This document shows positions 1-5,207 of a stretch of 8,448 nt of DNA, one piece after another. A program made the translations under genes and the position numbers. This DNA is from Blastococcus sp. (GTDB taxonomy: Bacteria; Actinomycetota; Actinomycetes; Mycobacteriales; Geodermatophilaceae), in the NCBI GenBank assembly GCA_025963345.1, contig JAOPUS010000115.1, positions 1 to 8,448 of the forward strand. The letters are read 5' to 3'. How positions within the stretch are numbered: the first letter of the stretch is position 1; each line of letters begins with the position of its first letter. Under the pieces are notes generated by a model. The model saw nothing but the letters and a program-made list of their open reading frames with translations. It was not told the DNA's origin and searched no databases.

Positions 1-389
1 CGGTCGACGCCGACGGCTGGCTGCACACCGGTGACGTCGCGATCGTCGACGAGTACGGCTGCTACACCGTCGTCGACCGCGTCAAGGAACTGATCAAGTA
101 CAAGGGCTACCAGGTGGCACCGGCCGAGCTCGAGGGCGTGCTCATCGGCCACCCGGAGATCGTCGACGCGGCCGTCATCGGGATGCCCGACAGGGAGAGC
201 GGCGAGGAGCTGCCCAAGGCGTTCGTCGTCCGGGCGCCGGGCTCGGAGCTCTCCGAGCAGGCGGTCATGGACTTCATGGCGGCCAAGGTGGCCCCGCACA
301 AGAAGATCCGATTCGTCGAGTTCATCGACGCGGTGCCGAAGTCCGCCGCCGGGAAGATCCTGCGCAAGGACCTCAAGGCCCGCGCCTGA
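1..389 (+). CDS. Acyl-CoA synthetase / 4-coumarate-CoA ligase-like (C-terminal part)
   Basis: Adenylate-forming enzyme that activates a carboxylic acid with ATP and transfers it to CoA. Only the last 128 residues are in the window; the reading frame is open from base 3. Seen: the A7 motif GWLHTGD (visible residues 5-11), whose Asp normally contacts the AMP ribose; the hinge/A8 motif DRVKELIKYKGYQVAP (25-40), typical of 4-coumarate-CoA ligase and medium/long-chain acyl-CoA ligases; and the A10 motif PKSAAGKILRK (112-122), whose Lys118 is the adenylation lysine. The mobile C-terminal domain is therefore intact and ends normally, 11 residues after that lysine. The gene meets the next one tail to tail with 27 bp between the stops. 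The substrate cannot be read because the N-terminal pocket lies outside the window. The 4CL-type assignment follows the motif wording; phenylpropanoid specificity is not implied. Confidence 0.95.
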   Translation, partial: VDADGWLHTGDVAIVDEYGCYTVVDRVKELIKYKGYQVAPAELEGVLIGHPEIVDAAVIGMPDRESGEELPKAFVVRAPGSELSEQAVMDFMAAKVAPHKKIRFVEFIDAVPKSAAGKILRKDLKARA

Positions 390-416
390 CCTCTCTCCCC
401 GACGTGCAGACCCCGC

Positions 417-1289
417 TCAGCCGGTCGGCGGCACCTGCGGGGGGACCCCGGTCGGCGATTCCGCCCGGGTGTCCGGTGCCGCGTCCCGGTCGACCGGCGC
501 GGGCGGTGCCCAGGACGGCGGCGGACCGGGCGGCATCGGCACACCCGCGCCGTACGGGCCCCCGGCAGCGGCCGGACGGCTTCGGACGGCGAGCAGGATG
601 ACGAGCCCGCCGATCACCAGCAGGAACAGGCCGCCGGCCAACAGCCCCCAGGCGAGGCCGCCCAGTGCCGGGACCGTCGCACCGAGGCGGGCGTCGACCG
701 ACACGTCCGCCGAGGCGTCGGGGTTCATGACCACCAGCGTCCAGTTGCCGCCGGACGGCGTCCACGTCAGCGACTGGGTGCCCGGCCCGCCGGCCTGCGC
801 CGCCCAGAAGTTCTGCTCCCCTGGCGGCGCGAACGGCGCCTCGGCCCCCAGCTGCCTCTGGTTGTCGGCGGCGCTGCCGGTACCGAAGTCGCCGACGACG
901 GTGCGCTCGACGCCGTCGAGGTAGGCCGACGCGTCGCCCGCCCGCGCGATGCCGATGAACACGTCCGAACTCGGGTCGGTGCCGGTCACCTGGACGCGGG
1001 CATCGCCCAACGCGGCGGAGAGTGGCAGCCAGTCCGCCCCGGTGGCGAGGTCGATCCGGGCGGTCGAGATCGCGTATCCCGGGCTGGAGAACGACTCCTC
1101 CGAGGAGAACAGATACCCGTTGTCGTCGCGGGCCACGCGGTCGGCCCAGAGCAGGACCCCGCCGCCCGCGAGCAGCCCGATGGCGGGCAGCAGGAGGAGC
1201 AGGCCCACGACCAGGGCGACGATCCGCCCGGGGCCCCAGCGTGGGGCAGTCGGTGGCGGGCTCCACACGGGTTGCGGCGACGCGGCCAT
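417..1289 (-). CDS. Conserved actinobacterial membrane protein of unknown function, two TM segments
   Basis: 290 residues, function unknown. Layout: a short Pro-rich cytoplasmic tail (residues 5-15), membrane segment 22-48, an exported domain of about 160 residues (49-209), a second membrane segment (210-235) and a Pro/Ala-rich cytoplasmic tail (240-290). The exported domain carries ADWLP (85-89), PGEQNFW (156-162), TQSLTW (171-176) and NWTLVVMNPD (182-191), wording I recognise from uncharacterised actinobacterial proteins of the same build. No catalytic motif is visible. The start is supported by AGGAG at 1297-1301, 7 nt upstream of the ATG. The gene is monocistronic: divergent from the quinone oxidoreductase (206 bp between starts) and convergent with the acyl-CoA synthetase. 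The NWT(L/V)VVMN stretch gives the domain the look of a beta-rich adhesion or sensory fold, but that is speculation. Confidence 0.85.
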   Translation of the reverse strand: MAASPQPVWSPPPTAPRWGPGRIVALVVGLLLLLPAIGLLAGGGVLLWADRVARDDNGYLFSSEESFSSPGYAISTARIDLATGADWLPLSAALGDARVQVTGTDPSSDVFIGIARAGDASAYLDGVERTVVGDFGTGSAADNQRQLGAEAPFAPPGEQNFWAAQAGGPGTQSLTWTPSGGNWTLVVMNPDASADVSVDARLGATVPALGGLAWGLLAGGLFLLVIGGLVILLAVRSRPAAAGGPYGAGVPMPPGPPPSWAPPAPVDRDAAPDTRAESPTGVPPQVPPTG

Positions 1290-1482
1290 GTCTCATCTCC
1301 TGGCGAGCGCCGGGCCGCGGGTCCCACGGGGCGTGCCGGCGGACCCGGCGAGCGTGACACCGCTCGGCCGCGCGCACGGGTGGGGGACGCGCCTCGCTCA
1401 CCGACCGCGCGCCGGGGTGGGCGCGTCGGGCCCCAGCGTCAGCGGCCCTGACCGGGCGGTCGCGACGTTGTCCCGGGGTCCT
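1290..1482. other. Divergent intergenic region, little recognisable
   Basis: Between the unknown membrane protein and the quinone oxidoreductase. It holds the AGGAG ribosome binding site of the minus-strand gene (1297-1301) and one inverted repeat, CGAGCG/CGCTCG (1349-1366, 6-nt centre TGACAC), which might be an operator but is short for such GC-rich DNA. No convincing minus-strand promoter and no coding signal were found. Confidence 0.4.
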
Positions 1483-1495
1483 TAGGGTCGAGGGC
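1483..1495 (+). promoter_or_regulatory. Putative -10 element giving a leaderless mRNA
   Basis: TAGGGT at 1483-1488 fits the actinobacterial TANNNT -10 pattern. Its last base lies 8 nt before the A of the ATG at 1496, so transcription would start at or next to the start codon. No purine-rich ribosome binding site fits in the 7 nt between. Leaderless genes with exactly this spacing are common in Actinobacteria. No convincing -35 is visible 16-18 nt upstream. Confidence 0.5.
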
Positions 1496-2488
1496 ATGCG
1501 TGCGGTGACGGTGAAGGAGCCCGGCGGTCCCGAGGTGCTCGGCTGGGGCGAGGTGCCCGATCCGGTCTGCGGGCCGGGCGAAGTGATCGTGGACGTGGCT
1601 GCGACGGCGGTGAACCGCGCCGACCTCCTCCAGCGGCAGGGCTTCTATCCGCCGCCGAAGGGCGCCAGCGACATCCTCGGGCTGGAGTGCAGCGGGGTGA
1701 TCAGTGAGGTCGGCGAGGGGGTGACCGGCTGGTCGGTCGGTGACGAGGTGTGTGCGCTGCTCTCCGGCGGCGGTTACGCCGAGCGGGTCGCCGTCCCGGC
1801 CGGGCAGTTGTTCCCGAGGCCCGCCGGCGTGGAGCTGGCCACCGCGGCAGCGCTGCCCGAGGTCACCAGCACCGTCTGGTCCAACGTGTTCCTGCTGGCC
1901 GGGCTGCGACGGGGCGACAACTTCCTCGTGCACGGCGGGTCCAGCGGCATCGGGACGATGGCCATCCAGCTGGCGGCCCGGGCCGGCGCCCGCGTGTTCA
2001 CCACCGCGGGGACGGCGGCCAAGCTCGACGTCTGCCGCGAACTCGGTGCCGAGGTCGGCATCAACTACCGCGACGAGGACTTCGTCGAGCGGGTGAAGGA
2101 GGAGACCGACGGCGCGGGCGTCGACGTCATCCTCGACAACATGGGCGCCAAGTACCTGGCCCGCAATGTCGACGCCCTGGCCGTGGGCGGCCGGCTGGTG
2201 TCGATCGGCATGCAGGGCGGCACCAAGGCGGAGCTCGACCTCGGGAAGCTGATGGCCAAGCGCGCCTCGGTGCACGCCACCACGCTGCGCGCCCGCCCGG
2301 CCACCGGCCACGGTGGCAAGGCCGAGATCGTCGCCGCCGTCCGGCACGACGTCTGGCCGGACGTCGAGCGCGGGGTCATCCGCCCGATCGTCGACCGCCG
2401 GCTCCCGATGTCCCGGGCCGCCGAGGCGCACCGGCTGATCGAGGCCAGCGAGCACATCGGCAAGGTGCTGCTGCTGCCCGAGGACTGA
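1496..2488 (+). CDS. NAD(P)H:quinone oxidoreductase, PIG3-type medium-chain reductase
   Basis: 330-residue cytosolic member of the zinc-independent medium-chain dehydrogenase/reductase superfamily, which uses NAD(P)H to reduce quinones or related electrophiles. N-terminal GroES-like domain about residues 1-125, with NRADLLQRQGFYPPP (40-54) and LGLECSGVI (61-69), both characteristic of the QOR/PIG3 group. The hinge reads ALPEVTSTVW (119-128). The Rossmann domain starts with HGGSSGIG (146-153), the nucleotide-binding glycine loop. The Cys and His ligands of the structural zinc of alcohol dehydrogenases are absent, as expected. Full length for the family; from memory it resembles M. tuberculosis Rv3777, which lies a few genes from the Bpa gene Rv3780, so co-location with bpa here may be conserved synteny. 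Its stop is only 6 bp from that of the convergent anti-sigma gene. Confidence 0.93.
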   Translation: MRAVTVKEPGGPEVLGWGEVPDPVCGPGEVIVDVAATAVNRADLLQRQGFYPPPKGASDILGLECSGVISEVGEGVTGWSVGDEVCALLSGGGYAERVAVPAGQLFPRPAGVELATAAALPEVTSTVWSNVFLLAGLRRGDNFLVHGGSSGIGTMAIQLAARAGARVFTTAGTAAKLDVCRELGAEVGINYRDEDFVERVKEETDGAGVDVILDNMGAKYLARNVDALAVGGRLVSIGMQGGTKAELDLGKLMAKRASVHATTLRARPATGHGGKAEIVAAVRHDVWPDVERGVIRPIVDRRLPMSRAAEAHRLIEASEHIGKVLLLPED

Positions 2489-2494
2489 CGCGGC

Positions 2495-3121
2495 TCAGAA
2501 CGGCACCCGCACCAGCTCCCGGCCGCCGTCGCCCAGCAGGACCACCTCGGCCAGGTCCGCGCGGTCGACGTCGGCCCAGCCCCGCCACGTGCCGTCCCCG
2601 GCCGCCGAGGCCGGCCACTTCCCTGCCGGGTGCCGGGCTCCGTCGGAGTCGACGGCGACCAGGTGGCAGATCTCGCCGGGGTGCATCCCGGCGACGGTGA
2701 CGTCCAGCGCGCTGCCGTCGTCGACGGTGCTCGCGGTCACCGTGGCCCGGACCGCCCCGGCCGATGCGGTGACGCTCTGCTCCTCTGACCCGGTGACCCA
2801 CGCCGTGACACCGGCCCCGACGCCGAGCACGAGCAGCAGCGCAGCCGCGACCAGCGCCCAGGTACGGGACCGGAGACGGGCCGGGGGCCCGGCTGCGGCC
2901 GACACGCGGGCGAACAGGTCCGGGGACGGCGTCACCGCGAGCGGGCGCAGGTCGGCGAGCCGCACCCGGTCCAGCAGGCCGGGCAGCGCCGAGAACTCGG
3001 CCAGCTCCGCCGCACACTCCGGGCAGTGCCGCAGGTGCTCGTCGACGCGTCGCCGCTCCCCGGCCTCCAGCGCACCGAGGACGTAGGCACCCAGATCGGT
3101 CGCGGCGTGGGGGCAGGTCAC
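2495..3121 (-). CDS. Zinc-type (ZAS) transmembrane anti-sigma factor, RslA-like
   Basis: 208 residues from a GTG start at 3121. The N-terminal domain has AYVLGALEAGE (12-22) and the ZAS zinc motif H29-x3-C33-x2-C36 (HLRHCPEC), with His5 or Cys3 as possible further ligand. A single membrane helix spans about 88-109, followed by an extracytoplasmic domain of about 100 residues. Such proteins bind ECF sigma factors at the membrane and release them on a signal; in M. tuberculosis RslA the zinc CxxC is redox sensitive (established knowledge). The start overlaps the sigma stop as GTGA (3118-3121) and is preceded by GAGGGG at 3129-3134, 7 nt away, inside the sigma gene. This indicates translational coupling and near-stoichiometric synthesis. 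The frame stays open upstream through the whole sigma gene, but that reading has no family sense. Similarity to RslA is from memory; an RskA-like label is the alternative. Confidence 0.9.
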   Translation of the reverse strand: MTCPHAATDLGAYVLGALEAGERRRVDEHLRHCPECAAELAEFSALPGLLDRVRLADLRPLAVTPSPDLFARVSAAAGPPARLRSRTWALVAAALLLVLGVGAGVTAWVTGSEEQSVTASAGAVRATVTASTVDDGSALDVTVAGMHPGEICHLVAVDSDGARHPAGKWPASAAGDGTWRGWADVDRADLAEVVLLGDGGRELVRVPF

Positions 3122-3642
3122 GTCGTCACCCCTCGTTCGGCCAGGGCCAGCTTGAGCGCCCGAAGCGCGTAGTAGCAGCGGGACTTCACGGTTCCGGGCG
3201 GGATGTCCAGCACGCCCGCGGCCTCGTTCACCGTGCGGCCGCGGTAGTAGGTCTCGATGATCACCGCGCGGTGGTCCTGCGAGAGCGCGTCGAGCGCGTC
3301 GGCGATGATGATCCGGTCCAGGGTGCCCTCGACCTGGTCCAGGTCCGGGACGAAGGCCAACGCGGCCTCTCCCACCTCCGGCGGGCGGGCCCGCCGAGCC
3401 CGGTAGGCGTCGATGGCCAGATGCTGAGCGACGGTGAACAACCAGGGCCGCACCGGACCGGCGTCCTCGTCGAGGCGGTCGAGGTTCCGCCAGGCCCGGA
3501 GCAGCGTCTCCTGGACGATGTCCTCGGCCCGGTTCCGGTCGCCGTCGGTCAGCCGCAGCGCATAGGCCAGCAGCACGGGTGCGTGTGTGTCGTACAGGGC
3601 CCGCAAGCTCTCCTCGCGCGCGGTCGAGCCGCGGGTCCGCAT
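3118..3642 (-). CDS. sigL: ECF sigma-70 factor, SigL-like
   Basis: 174 residues. Sigma-2 domain about 14-83: RAEDIVQETLLRAWRN (38-53) is the core-binding region and RPWLFTVAQHLAIDAYRAR (65-83) the -10-recognising region. Sigma-4 domain about 112-167: LSQDHRAVI (120-128), then a helix-turn-helix in TVNEAAGVLDIPPGTVKSR (137-155) for the -35. There is no extra C-terminal domain. The wording RIIIADALDALSQDHRAVI, KSR-YALRALKL and final ERGVTT resembles M. tuberculosis SigL (recalled, not searched). ATG at 3642 is chosen because the domain begins just after it and the lipoprotein stop lies 5 nt upstream; the ribosome binding site is weak (GGGG 11 nt away), so translation probably depends on the upstream gene. 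A longer start would run into the lipoprotein gene. The operon promoter matches SigL specificity, which supports the assignment. Confidence 0.92.
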   Translation of the reverse strand: MRTRGSTAREESLRALYDTHAPVLLAYALRLTDGDRNRAEDIVQETLLRAWRNLDRLDEDAGPVRPWLFTVAQHLAIDAYRARRARPPEVGEAALAFVPDLDQVEGTLDRIIIADALDALSQDHRAVIIETYYRGRTVNEAAGVLDIPPGTVKSRCYYALRALKLALAERGVTT

Positions 3643-3647
3643 CGGCG

Positions 3648-4163
3648 TCAGTACCCCGGCACCGCTGCCGGCTCCGAGGTCGGCGCGGCGGTGACCTTGG
3701 CGCCGTCGGCAGTGACGACCCACCACACGCCCTGGACACCCTGGCCGGTCACCGCCCCAGGATCGGAGTCCTTGGCGTACGTGTACAGAGGCATGCCGTC
3801 GAGGGTGACCTGCCTCGTGCCGTCGTCCCGGGTGATCGTGCCGACCTTCCCGGTGACGCCGTCCACCGCCGGGTCGGCCGTGTCAGCAATGACCGCCGGC
3901 CAGTTCGCGGCGCAAGCGCCCGAGCAGGCGCTGGTCCCGGCGTCCGCGGTGTCCTTGTCGAACACGTAGACGGTGCGCCCGTCAGCGGCGACCGCGATCT
4001 CGCCGAGAGGGCTCGCGGCCGTGCTGAGGACGGCGCCCGTGGTGCCGCCGGACGACGAACTGCCGCCCGACGCCGAGCCGCTCCCGTAGGTGGAGGAACC
4101 GCAGCCGGCGAGCGCGAGCAGTCCCAGGGCGGCCGCACCCCTCCGTATCGACGTGGTCCCCAT
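3648..4163 (-). CDS. Secreted-repeat lipoprotein (COG4315 / Lipoprotein_15 type)
   Basis: 171 residues, first gene of the sigma operon. N-terminal signal peptide with Arg7-Arg8, a hydrophobic run and lipobox LALAGC with Cys21, hence predicted to be lipid-anchored outside the membrane. A Gly/Ser linker (22-42) is followed by two copies of the secreted repeat defined by Y-x4-D: VYVFDKD (Tyr66-Asp71) and LYTYAKD (Tyr127-Asp132). Between them is the family signature Cys80-x3-Cys84 with NWPA (87-90), so a disulfide is possible. Biochemical function of the family is unknown. Two adjacent ATGs exist; ATG at 4163 sits 7 nt from AAGGGGG (4171-4177), the one at 4166 only 4 nt, so 4163 is preferred. Co-transcription with the sigma/anti-sigma pair suggests an envelope role under that regulator (inference). 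Confidence 0.9.
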   Translation of the reverse strand: MGTTSIRRGAAALGLLALAGCGSSTYGSGSASGGSSSSGGTTGAVLSTAASPLGEIAVAADGRTVYVFDKDTADAGTSACSGACAANWPAVIADTADPAVDGVTGKVGTITRDDGTRQVTLDGMPLYTYAKDSDPGAVTGQGVQGVWWVVTADGAKVTAAPTSEPAAVPGY

Positions 4164-4170
4164 CATGGCG

Positions 4171-4177
4171 CCCCCTT
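4171..4177 (-). promoter_or_regulatory. Ribosome binding site that decides the lipoprotein start
   Basis: AAGGGGG on the minus strand is 4 nt from the first and 7 nt from the second of two consecutive ATG codons. The spacing favours the second (4163). The choice changes the protein by one residue and does not affect the lipobox. Confidence 0.6.
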
Positions 4178-4216
4178 CGGCAGGCGGGACCGGATCCACG
4201 CGGTCCCGATACCTGC

Positions 4217-4244
4217 AGCACGGACCGGACCGCCGAACGGTTCA
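4217..4244 (-). promoter_or_regulatory. SigL-type ECF promoter of the lipoprotein-sigma-anti-sigma operon
   Basis: On the minus strand, -35 TGAACC (4244-4239) and -10 CGTGCT (4222-4217) are separated by 16 nt. The published M. tuberculosis SigL consensus, as I recall it, is TGAACC, N15-18, CGTgtc. The -35 is exact and the -10 matches CGT plus further bases. A start near 4209 would give a leader of about 45 nt before the lipoprotein ATG. It sits in the 127-bp divergent region shared with bpa and drives the operon encoding the cognate sigma factor, consistent with autoregulation. Confidence 0.8.
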
Positions 4245-4278
4245 CCCATCCAGGCGTTCGGCTGCTCGGGCCACGGGG

Positions 4279-4290
4279 CAGGATGGACCC
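4279..4290 (+). promoter_or_regulatory. bpa start signal: -10-like CAGGAT or AGGA ribosome binding site
   Basis: CAGGAT (4279-4284) ends 7 nt before the A of the bpa ATG, fitting a leaderless -10. The embedded AGGA (4280-4283) with a 7-nt spacer could equally be a short ribosome binding site. The sequence does not decide between them; both support ATG 4291. Confidence 0.4.
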
Positions 4291-4830
4291 ATGACTGCAC
4301 CCGGACACGGCAGCGAGCGCCCGCAGCAGGTCGTCGTCGTCGGCCCCGACGGCCAGCCGGTCGGCACGATGGCGATGCCGCAGGGGGACGAGGACGGTCA
4401 GGGCGGCTCGATCGGCGACATGGTCGAGCAGCCGGCCAAGGTGATGCGGATCGGCACGATGATCAAGCAGTTGCTCGAGGAGGTGCGCGCCGCGCCCCTG
4501 GACGATGCCAGCCGCAACCGGTTGCGCGACATCCACGCGGCGTCGATCCGGGAGCTCGAGGAGGGCCTGTCGCCCGAGCTGCGCGACGAGCTGGAGCGGA
4601 TCACCCTGCCGTTCACCGAGGGCGAGACACCGTCCGACGCGGAGCTGCGGATCGCCCAGGCTCAGCTCGTGGGCTGGCTCGAGGGGGTCTTCCACGGCAT
4701 CCAGACCGCGCTGTTCGCCCAGCAGATGGCCGCCCGCGCCCAGCTGGAGGACGTCCGCCGCAAGGCGCTGCCCGGTGGCCAGGGCAGCCAGCAGCCGGAT
4801 CTCCGGCCCGGCGGCGGCCAGTACCTCTAA
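4291..4830 (+). CDS. bpa: Bacterial proteasome activator Bpa
   Basis: 179 residues. Bpa (PafE) forms a dodecameric ring that docks on the 20S proteasome and opens its gate for ATP-independent degradation, e.g. of the repressor HspR in mycobacteria (established knowledge). Seen: a variable acidic/Gly-rich N-terminus (1-42); the strongly conserved helical core from MVEQPAKVMRIGTMIKQLL (44-62) through RNRLRDIHAASIRELE (75-90), SDAELRIAQAQLVGWLEG (115-132) and FHGIQTALFAQQMAARAQL (134-152); and the C-terminal GQYL, which inserts into the proteasome alpha-ring pockets. Length equals the mycobacterial protein (about 178). The frame is open upstream, but an earlier start would overlap the divergent promoter and lipoprotein gene and add unrelated sequence, so 4291 is preferred. 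The TAA stop is followed at once by a second in-frame TAA (4831-4833). Confidence 0.96.
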   Translation: MTAPGHGSERPQQVVVVGPDGQPVGTMAMPQGDEDGQGGSIGDMVEQPAKVMRIGTMIKQLLEEVRAAPLDDASRNRLRDIHAASIRELEEGLSPELRDELERITLPFTEGETPSDAELRIAQAQLVGWLEGVFHGIQTALFAQQMAARAQLEDVRRKALPGGQGSQQPDLRPGGGQYL

Positions 4831-4931
4831 TAACTCTGTCGACCTACCGGCCGACACCGCGGCCAACGGCCCCCGGTCAGGTGAATCCGGACCCTGACGG
4901 TTTCGCCGGTCGTCCGGCGGACCACTGGCTT

Positions 4932-4964
4932 CGATCACGGCCGGAGACACCGGCCCAGTGATCG
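4932..4964 (+). promoter_or_regulatory. Inverted repeat abutting the ribosome binding site of the small membrane gene
   Basis: CGATCAC-GGCCGG (4932-4944), 5-nt loop AGACA, then CCGGCC, a 2-nt bulge and GTGATCG (4950-4964). The 13 paired positions end on the first G of the GGAGG ribosome binding site (4964-4968). No U-run follows, so it is not a classic terminator. It could be an operator for a dimeric repressor, an mRNA hairpin modulating initiation, or a terminator of bpa lacking a U-tract. Confidence 0.5.
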
Positions 4965-4972
4965 GAGGACCT

Positions 4973-5104
4973 GTGAGTACGGATCAGGGAAGTGTGGCAA
5001 CGGGCCGGAGCAACGGCATGGCGACCGCCGGCATCGTCCTGGGCGCGCTGGCGATCGTCGCGTCCGTCGTCTTCTCTGTGATCGCGTACAACACCCTCAC
5101 CTGA
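4973..5104 (+). CDS. Small single-pass membrane protein, 43 aa
   Basis: Function unknown. GTG start, preceded by GGAGGA (4964-4969) at 3-4 nt, the strongest ribosome binding site in the window. The protein has a polar N-terminus (about residues 1-15), then NGMATAGIVLGALAIVASV and a hydrophobic run to about residue 38, giving one membrane helix, and ends YNTLT. From the tenth codon nearly every third base is G or C, as in the neighbouring genes, supporting real translation. The NGMATAGIVLG start of the helix resembles the first helix of DUF4190-type small membrane proteins (recalled similarity, not tested). An upstream in-frame GTG at 4958 precedes the ribosome binding site and is less likely. 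It lies 142 bp after bpa on the same strand and is followed 9 bp later by a strong terminator, so it may be the last gene of a bpa unit or have its own promoter. Confidence 0.72.
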   Translation: MSTDQGSVATGRSNGMATAGIVLGALAIVASVVFSVIAYNTLT

Positions 5105-5113
5105 GCCCGCCCG

Positions 5114-5155
5114 GCACGACGGCGCCGTCCCCGATCGGGGACGGCGCCGTCGTGC
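5114..5155. terminator. Perfect 42-bp palindrome, bidirectional terminator
   Basis: Arms 5114-5132 and 5137-5155 are perfect reverse complements around a GATC loop, giving a 19-bp, very GC-rich stem. It lies between the convergent small membrane gene (+) and chemoreceptor gene (-). There is no U-tract on either side, which is usual for GC-rich actinobacterial terminators. Each arm contains the self-complementary ACGGCGCCGT (5119-5128 and 5141-5150). Confidence 0.85.
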
Positions 5156-5207
5156 GTGTGGGGTCAGACGGTGAACCGGCTGACCGGGTCCTCCCCGACG
5201 GGGCCGC

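Noticed and set aside
1439..2455. 338-codon minus-strand frame opposite the quinone oxidoreductase
   Set aside because: Shadow of a clear coding gene; low-complexity composition and no domain.
3643..3726. Longer sigma factor starting at 3726
   Set aside because: The added residues are the lipoprotein gene read out of frame; the normal ECF start is at 3642, just after the lipoprotein stop.
2495..3739. Single 414-codon minus-strand frame covering both sigma and anti-sigma genes, suggesting a fusion
   Set aside because: The upstream half is Arg/Pro-rich out-of-frame translation of the sigma gene. The anti-sigma family start is at GTG 3121 with its own GAGGGG site and GTGA overlap.
4090..4290. 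Upstream extension of bpa to an ATG at 4090
   Set aside because: It would overlap the divergent lipoprotein gene and the SigL-type promoter, and adds 67 residues unlike any Bpa N-terminus.
5172..5177. A second TGAACC, on the plus strand, as another SigL promoter
   Set aside because: No CGT element lies 15-18 nt downstream, and it would point into the 3' end of the chemoreceptor gene with no plus-strand gene to serve.
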